This document shows positions 18,484-24,699 of a DNA stretch of 24,699 nucleotides, in pieces. Both the position numbers and the translations under genes were made by a program. Position 1 is the stretch's first letter; the number at the start of each line of letters is the position of its first letter. This stretch comes from Symbiodinium natans (lineage: Eukaryota; Sar; Dinophyceae; Suessiales; Symbiodiniaceae), in NCBI GenBank assembly GCA_905221605.1, contig CAJNDS010001282.1, positions 1 to 24,699 of the forward strand, read 5' to 3'. The notes beneath the pieces are model-generated. The model had not been told where the DNA came from. It worked only from the letters and a program-made list of their open reading frames with translations, and did not search any database.

Positions 18484-20316
18484 ATGCTAAGTTATCCTGG
18501 GCCAAAACTGATACTGACACTTAGGCAAGTAGGAGGGTGCCTGCATTTAACGAAGTCTAACGAGGTAGTACCCTGCAAGGTTGTCAAGGCCCCGTTCCTG
18601 ACACAAAAAGTGCCTGGAAAAATTCGCGACATCATCATTGGGCAGAACTTTATCATTGCCCTGAAGGAGGACAGATCTTCTGCCTTTCAGATCTCTTCAG
18701 GCTGCTTTTGCCAGACTAAACCCCACGCCTCACTAGCTGTCCAGGAAAGTCCTTCCCGCAACTCCATCTTGTTTAAATGCTTTGAGTTGCCATGGCCACA
18801 CAAAGACGTGGTTGATTCCATAGCTCCCCTCCAGGACGGTAGCTTGGTATCCTGGGGCGAAGACAAAGTTGGATGCCTTGGGCTTGGCACGGAGCAGGTG
18901 AACGTAACTCAGCCCAATTCAGCACAGTTCGCGCACTTGCGCAGGTTTTTTGCGACAGCGGTCCTTGCGCCCTGTGGTTTTCGCAATCTTGTCCGAGGTG
19001 CAAGACCCTAGGAAGATCAACTTCCCATCCGACTTCAAAGGGAAGATCGTGGACATTCAATATGGAAAGCGTCATGTCCTTGCCCTCACGAGCCTTGGGA
19101 AGGCATGCATGCTTTTCAATGCTTCATGCGTAACCCAAACTGTGTCGCTGGTGACTCCCCCTGGCTTGCACGCAAAAGTTGTTATCACAGCTAGCTACTG
19201 CACGACACACGGCTTTGCCAGAATCATCGCTAAGAGTGACATCGACATCCTGGAGAGGTCTACGCCTGGGGGCTGAACGAGAAGGGCCAGCTGGGGCTGA
19301 GTGACCAGCAGAACCGCTATGAGCCCGTTGCAGTGGAGGAGCTGAGACCCTACACAGTGACGCAGATTTTGACGGTGGAGCCCCGACAGCATCAGGCAGC
19401 ATATCACCTCAGTTGCTTACTACGGTACAGCAAGCAGCTCGTACTGCTAGTAGCTAGTACAGGTGGAGAGAACGGCCGCGGTAGTTCCAAATGACATGGA
19501 CCTGAGGAGCGGATTGCCGTGTAAAAAAACACGAACATAATCGTTCATACCTTTACGACTCATGGCACTAAGGACAGCATGAGCTATGCTTTGACCAGCC
19601 ATGGGAGAGTGTATGCTTGGGGTGACAACACTGACGGCTGCTTGGCTCTGGAACATGACAAAGCGGTCGTCGACAAGCCCGAGCCCATGATGCGAATGCA
19701 GGGTACGGAGGTGCAAAAACTTGTTGTCAGAGACTGTGGAGGATCTGGAGGTAAAGGCAAGACGGTTATCGCTTTCGTAGAGCTTGCTGAGCCACTGCCG
19801 CCCAAAGACACCATTGGTGGCTTTGAGCAGCCTTTGGGCTTAGGGGCCGATGCTGGTCCTGAAAAGGTTGTGCTGTCCGATGTCATGGAAAGGGACATCT
19901 TCGAAGGAGTTGACCTCATGAGACAAGTCATGGACAACACACAGGATTGGTGGGAACACATCCTCAAGGTCCGACACGGCTCCCCCTACAACGACAACCC
20001 ACTACAGACAGATGATTCTGCCGACAAGAAGGACCAGGACGGCTGCACGGCGATGCAGTTGGATACCTACGTTGGCTTGGACCAGCTCGAGGACGCGTCA
20101 TATGAGCTCGATAAGTTTATTCAATCTGCGCGTGCACAGCTCTTCGAGATCAGAAAGAAGAAGGCAGCGCATTTGGGGGTGGGGGGTGCTGTGGGTAAGT
20201 TCTTTGGACGCACTCAGCCTGCGAGCGCAGGGTACCAAGAACGTCAAGTTCATGTGCCTGGGACGGACATGGACGGACACGATTTTCTAGCAGGGTGTGG
20301 GCGTACTATAACGTGA
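18484..20316 (+). CDS. RCC1-repeat protein exons (host)
   Basis: RCC1 repeats build a beta-propeller used in chromatin, GTPase-exchange and ubiquitin-ligase contexts. The first piece, to 18897, contains IRDIIIGQNFIIALKED and SLVSWGEDKVGCLGLGTEQ. A GT-AG intron (18898-18997, 100 bp) joins it to VQDPRKINFPSDFKGKIVDI...GKRHVLALTSLGK. A GC-AG intron (19103-19257, 155 bp) joins that to VYAWGLNEKGQLGLSDQQNRYEP. A last long piece, from about 19575, reads SMSYALTSHGRVYAWGDNTDGCLALEHDK. The W-G-x-N/D-x-x-G-x-L-G pattern recurs three times. The C-terminal tail (about 19700-20316) is a non-propeller region with helical, charged sequence (EDASYELDKFIQSARAQLFEIRKKK), ending at TGA 20314-20316. The 5' limit, and the intron between about 19400 and 19575, are unresolved. 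Confidence 0.75.
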
Positions 20317-21489
20317 TGGGCAGCTGAGAGGAACTCACTTTGCCCTCGTGCTGAGGCTATCTTTGTTCATGGACGACTGCAAGCTGCGTCGCTTGTTCGT
20401 GCAAGGTCAGGTGATGTTTTGAATTCGGAGCACGGCCTGCCGTGCTGGCATCTGAGGACGCGAGAAGATCCGTAGAACAGTTGCAGCTCGCCAACTGATT
20501 GAACACAAGAGAGTGCCTCTCGGCCAACTCAGCATTCAGCCATGGTGCCACTTTTTTCATTATCTTTCATGCAACACTGCTTGCAGATGCCTGCAGCAGG
20601 CACGCATCTTCTGCGGATGAGGATCCTTTCAGTATGGGCTTCTTGTCGAAAGGCCGCGGGATGTTTGAGGCAGGCATGTGAGTGCCATAACTGAGGCAAA
20701 GATCGAGCTACTGCGTACCTGAAGCACGAGCCGGAGAACATCTCTCAACAGCTGCGAAAAGTGGCATGACAAAACCATGTAGGATATGTAGGCTATTACG
20801 TGCCCAGACGGACACCCCAGCCTATTCTGGGCTTCATGCTTGACAAGCCGGCGCGCAACACCTGAGGTGCGAGACCTGAAGTCGTACGATATATTTACGC
20901 GTGTGCTCCAGGACCTGCACTTCTCGGCATCACGTCCAACCCACGGACTAGGGAGCCTCATGCCATGGTGCTTTGTCATTTCACCCCTTCGAGTCGACCA
21001 CCGGTAACATGGGGGTGTCCGTCCGAGAACCTCTGCTTCCAGCTTTAAGTCGAACTTCGAGTTGCATTGAGAATGGGCTCGACCTGCCACCGCTCATATT
21101 TGGGCAGTGTCCGTTGTCGACCTCTGCAGTAGAAGTATATAACATACAGTAACATATAGTACCGTACCATTGGGCAGGTCCAGTTTTTCTGAACCGGTGT
21201 GTAGGACAGCATTGCCGAGATTTTTGAGGCCAAGCTGCAGGCAAGATGTTCTGGATCCGTCCAGCTGACAGCAGGAAATCAAGTGCAGAGTAGTGGCAGC
21301 GCCGCTGCAATGAGCTGCTGAAAGGTCTTGGGGTTGCAGGAGGAGCTCTTGAAAACGAGATCTGGAAAACCAGGAGATGTGTCCATGCCTGGCCTCGGCC
21401 TTATCTCAACAGAAACCCTACACGCCCGACACATCCCTGCATCGCAGCAGATGCAATGTGGAGCAGGTAGGGTAAAGAATTTCCAGCGA
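20317..21489. other. Host DNA, at most one doubtful short exon
   Basis: A frame around 20610-20680 (DEDPFSMGFLSKGRGMFEAG) looks protein-like and lies after a pyrimidine-rich TTGCAG, but no join could be confirmed. Otherwise no gene is seen. Confidence 0.3.
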
Positions 21490-22400
21490 CAGGTCTCAAG
21501 ATCATCATGAGCAGATGGGCAGACACTTGGAGTTTTTGCCTCGCGTTGACCGAGTGTGCAAAGCTAAATGAGTTCTATGCTTCCATTGCCGCGCATTTCG
21601 CTCGTGTACTTCCCAGCTTGCAGCCAAGGACTTGAAACGGTTTTCAATTTACAACCTCTACCAGGAATGCAACTTGCGAGGGCAAGGGTTGGCTTTCAAT
21701 TCTGCAGCTTTGCGGCAGTTGCATTGCACGAAGCTCCTTGCAGAGTCCTCTCTCGCCACGCCCGCCATGGCCTCTTTGAGCGTTACCACGGCTTAAGGAT
21801 GATGAGATGTTCTCATTTCTGGTATCCAGCTCTGATGCCAAGATTGACCAGATCATTCAGTACCTTCGCTCCACAGTTTTTGCAGTGATATTCGCCTCAA
21901 GCTGTGTATGCTGTATGGGTCCGGCACATGTATTGTGCCAGGATAGACCATGACCGCCTGGTGTCAAGCAGCACAGCTGCACTCGCTTTTCTCCGGATGC
22001 AACGAGCTCTGTGCACCAGTGTCCACCTGTCACATCTCGAGGAGACAGCTATGTCCCAAACTTGTGCTATGAGCTTCTCACAGAGAACGCTGAGCTCAGG
22101 CTTGGTAAGTGCACTTCACTGGGCGCAACTAGAGTCACTAGGGCAACGAGGAAATCCTGTCTTGCTGCACTGTTCACAGGAAGATGTGCAATGCTTATCA
22201 ACTCAAAGTTCTCCTCCAGAAAGTTGAGGCAAGGATTTGCATTCCTCTTGAACTGCAATGCTTTGCGAAGATAGGGCCCTCCTATCCCAGGCCGAGAGCC
22301 AGAAAGGTGTTCCTTGGCGACAGATCATTCGTGGCAGCGCAAAAATGTCAAAGTTCTGGATTCGATTTGTGAGGCCAGTACGCGAAATCAATCGAGACAC
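21490..22400 (+). CDS. Possible host exons of a helical protein, unknown
   Basis: Several pieces have ordinary protein composition and helical patterns but belong to no family I can name: RWADTWSFCLALTECAKLN...FYASIAAHFARVLPSL (about 21516-21626), AKDLKRFSIYNLYQE...LAFNSAALRQLHCTKLLAE (about 21622-21743), KDDEMFSFLVSSSDAKIDQIIQ (about 21796-21890, followed by TTTTTGCAG) and RGDSYVPNLCYELLTENAELRLG (about 22038-22105, followed by GTAAGT). The frame changes between the pieces would need introns. The helical repeats recall alpha-solenoid organelle RNA-binding families, but that is only an impression. Confidence 0.35.
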
Positions 22401-23103
22401 GCAACAGAGTTGACCACTGTGAAGCTGGGCTGCGGTTCAATCCAGTGCTGTCTTGGTTATTCTGCTCGATGTGCTCATGGGAGCACAGGGTGCATGTTGT
22501 CGGAGCCGTGACTGATGCACTGAGGTAGCAGTGACTCGCACCTCACAGAGCAATGTACATAGTAGAACCGGGCTTGCTCATGTCAAACCGCACAAGGTTG
22601 CAGAGATATTTGGTTTGTGTGCAAGGAGGCAAAGAGTAGATACGAAGTCCGAATGTCCACATGCGAGTCTCAAGGATGCGTGCCAAAGTGCGACTCAAGA
22701 AATGGCTTAATTAGTGGCAGCAATGCAAGTTTGGCTCTAAGACTCATCTTGCATCTTTTGGTTTCCTTTGGGAGCCAGTGTTTGCCTTCCATCTTACCTC
22801 GACAAAAGCCTCGAGATCCTTATGGAGAACGTCTCACGCAAAGTAAGTAGCAGTGTCCAAGACAGTCCGACATTCCGAAATCTACTTGTTGCAATGTTCT
22901 GCGAAGTCAGAAGGCTCGAAAAGTGAGAAGATTTGAGAAGACAACTGAAGTATCAGTCCTGTTCGCTGGCGGCACTGCAAGTCGAAACTGGTCTAGTGGG
23001 CACTCAGAAACTCTTAATTTTAACGCTACGCGACCCGCCTCGGCCCGGCCCAGCGCATCCGCTGATTCCGCAGCGCCCAAGTCGCTGGACCCCAAGCAAA
23101 ATG
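22401..23103. other. No gene recognised
   Basis: GC about half, short open frames only, no motif. A possible donor (AAGTAAGT) lies near 22840. Confidence 0.35.
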
Positions 23104-23225
23104 GGTTGGGTTTAGGGTTTAGGGTTCCAGGTTTATGGTTTATGGTTTGGGGTTTCGGTTGAGGGTTAGTTTAGGGTTGGGTTTAGGGTTCAAGGTTCAA
23201 GGTTGAGGGTTGAGACGGTTCGGCT
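23104..23225. repeat. Telomere-like TTTAGGG tract, G-rich strand on top
   Basis: GGGTTTAGGGTTTAGGGTT is followed by decayed copies (GGTTTATGG, GGTTTGGGG, GGTTTAGGG, GTTCAAGGTTCAAGG, GAGGGTTGAG). It is the opposite orientation to the CCCTAAA tract at 7237-7397. Confidence 0.7.
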
Positions 23226-23289
23226 TGGATTGATCGTAAAGTTGAGCTAGGCCGCTGAAGCCGGGGGGGTGGCAGTGTAGGGGCAGGAA

Positions 23290-23318
23290 GGGGGGGGGGG
23301 GGGGGGGGGGGGGGGGGG
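23290..23318. repeat. Run of 29 G
   Basis: An uninterrupted G run. Its length is unreliable in most sequencing methods, and it is a likely assembly weak point. Confidence 0.9.
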
Positions 23319-23639
23319 AGGGTCACCCGGAACTGAAAATTCCCGGAATTTTAGGAATCACCCGGATTGAGATTTAGGCTTTCCGGATTGGGTCTAAGGT
23401 TCTAGCATAACAATGATGACGTGGGTACCCCTTCACCTTCAGGGAAATCTTCAAAGAAATCTCTTGGTCTGGGGAAGTTCAGATGATGGTCGCCGCCCAC
23501 CAATTGTTCAAGGGGGTTCGCCCTCACGATCACATATCAACAAACAATAGAATCATCATATTCGCACATTCACTTCCACTTGGTGGTATGCAGCGTCGAC
23601 GCTGGACACGCCTCATGAATTTTTCGGGATCCCCCGGGT

Positions 23640-24415
23640 TCAGGGTTTAAGGGTTTTACGGTTGTAGGAGTTTGTCGGATTTGGGGTGTTTTGTTTTTTG
23701 CTTTTGTCGTGATGGTGTGGGTTTTGTCGGGCGTGGTGGGGGTGGTTGGTTTTTTTGGGGTGCTGAGGGGTTGGGATTGAGGGTTGAGGGGCTGGGGCTG
23801 ATAGGTTGGGGTTTTGGGGGGTTTGTTTTTTGCTTTTGTTGCAATGGTTTGGGTTTTGTCCGGTATGGCGGGGGATGGGTGGTTTTGGGGTGCTGAGGGG
23901 CTGGGGTTGGGGTTGAGGGGCTGGGGTTTGAGGAGCTAGGGTTGAGGGGTTGGGGTTGAGGGGCTGAGGGGCTGAAGGGTTGAGGGCTTGAACCACTGAG
24001 TTGAGAAGGGGTTGAAGAGGGCTGAGGAGGGGCTGAGAGGGATTGAAGGAGGGGCTATTGAGGGGCGGGGTTGCTGAAGGGAGGGATTGTTGAAGGGAAG
24101 GGCTATTGAAGGGGGTTGTTGAGGGATGCGAGGGGGCTATTCCGGGATTGTTGAGGGATTGTTTGCATTTTATGATATTTTATTTATTTTGGGGGATTTT
24201 GGGGTGCTGAGGGGTTGGGCTGTGGGATTGTGGTTGCGGGATTGGGGTTGAAAGGTTGGGGTTTTGGGGGGTTTTGTTTTTTGTTTTTGTTGTAATGGTT
24301 AGGGTTTTGTCGGGTATGGCGGAAGGGTGAGGGGTTGGGGCTGAAGGTTTGTGGTTGAGGGGCTGGGATTTGAGGGGTTGGGGTTGAAGGGGTTGAGGGG
24401 TTGAGGGCTTACATT
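23640..24415. repeat. Degenerate G/T-rich repeats with a three-copy block
   Basis: Words such as GGGGTTGAGGGGCTGGGGTT recur throughout. A longer block (TTGGGGT..TTTTGTTTTTTG(C/T)TTTTGT..ATGGT..GGGTTTTGTC(G/C)GG(T/C)(A/G)TGG) occurs at about 23681, 23813 and 24254; the first two copies are 132 bases apart. Pro-rich frames on the other strand are by-products of the base composition. Confidence 0.75.
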
Positions 24416-24479
24416 TTTTCTATTCATTAAGGATCGATATCGCCGATGGAATCGACGGATCCCCTCTAGTTCTCATATT

Positions 24480-24699
24480 AAAAGATATCTTCGCAATAAT
24501 TATGAATTGAATATATATCTTGAAGAAATATTTAAAAAGAAGAATTTCATAGGATTTTTCTTTAGGAGATTTCCAATCTCATCTGGTTTGCCAGAAATGA
24601 AATTTAGATCAAAAATTCTTCGTCAGATGAACCCAGAAAAATGTTTTTAAAAAGAAGATCTTCAGGATCCAAAAGGTTTCTTATTAGGAAATTTCCAAT
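24480..24699. repeat. AT-rich tail with diverged tandem repeat
   Basis: Composition drops abruptly to AT-rich after about 24475. Two related segments, about 115-122 bases apart, share TTTAAAAAGAAGA and end in TTTCTT(T/A)TAGGA(G/A)ATTTCCAAT-like sequence (ending 24577 and 24699). No gene is recognised. It could be satellite, organelle or foreign DNA. Confidence 0.5.

Noticed and set aside
12000-23000. Dinoflagellate spliced-leader relic upstream of host exons
   Set aside because: I looked for the conserved leader's TTTTGGCTCAAG end and found no convincing match.
23629-23640. GGATCCCCCGGG resembling a cloning-vector polylinker
   Set aside because: Only 12 bases match and the flanks do not continue as a polylinker; too short to claim vector contamination.
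23640-23996. A 118-codon Pro/Gln/Asn-rich frame (-)
   Set aside because: It is produced by degenerate G/T-rich repeats; no start context and no domain.

Overview
The window is most likely from a dinoflagellate nuclear genome (Symbiodiniaceae-like) that carries part of an integrated Polinton/Maverick-like DNA virus. Two observations support the host call. At least five of the seven introns that can be placed by rejoining protein motifs are GC-AG, mostly followed by a further G at the acceptor, which is a known dinoflagellate habit. The telomere-like repeats are of the TTTAGGG/CCCTAAA type. No species can be named from the sequence alone.

Positions 1-7230 are AT-rich, compact and intron-free. 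They hold the end of a coiled-coil gene (+), a packaging ATPase (-, frameshifted), two small + strand genes, two small - strand genes of unknown function (one Cys-rich), and a large protein-primed family B DNA polymerase (-) with complete exonuclease and polymerase motifs. Integrase, protease and capsid genes are not seen and would lie left of position 1, if present. The regulatory layout is unusually readable. The three rightmost - strand genes share one promoter motif (core ACTTAAAGA plus a TATATTA-like box). The ATPase and its divergent neighbour share a different element (AACACCAT plus AT palindromes). Both convergent gene ends carry a perfect AT hairpin that holds or adjoins the stop codons. 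The shared promoter also indicates that the polymerase starts at the ATG ending at 6747, one frameshift upstream of the long open frame.

Positions 7230-10540 are a transition zone: CCCTAAA-type repeats, short direct repeats, a 22-bp hairpin minisatellite, two intronless - strand genes of higher GC (one with a coiled coil and a possible ubiquitin-like domain, one small and acidic), then G-rich simple sequence.

Positions 10540-23100 are GC-richer host DNA with short exons on the + strand: an EF-hand pair, a series of CBS-domain pieces, RCC1 repeats, and a weaker helical protein. Whether these are one gene or several cannot be settled here. Two roughly 100-bp foldback (MITE-like) elements and several microsatellites lie among them. 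From 23100 on there are TTTAGGG-like repeats, a 29-G run, degenerate G/T-rich repeats, and an abrupt AT-rich tail with a diverged tandem repeat. The CCCTAAA tract on the left and the TTTAGGG tract on the right bracket the middle 16 kb in the orientation expected of chromosome ends. The abrupt composition changes leave assembly joins as an open possibility.
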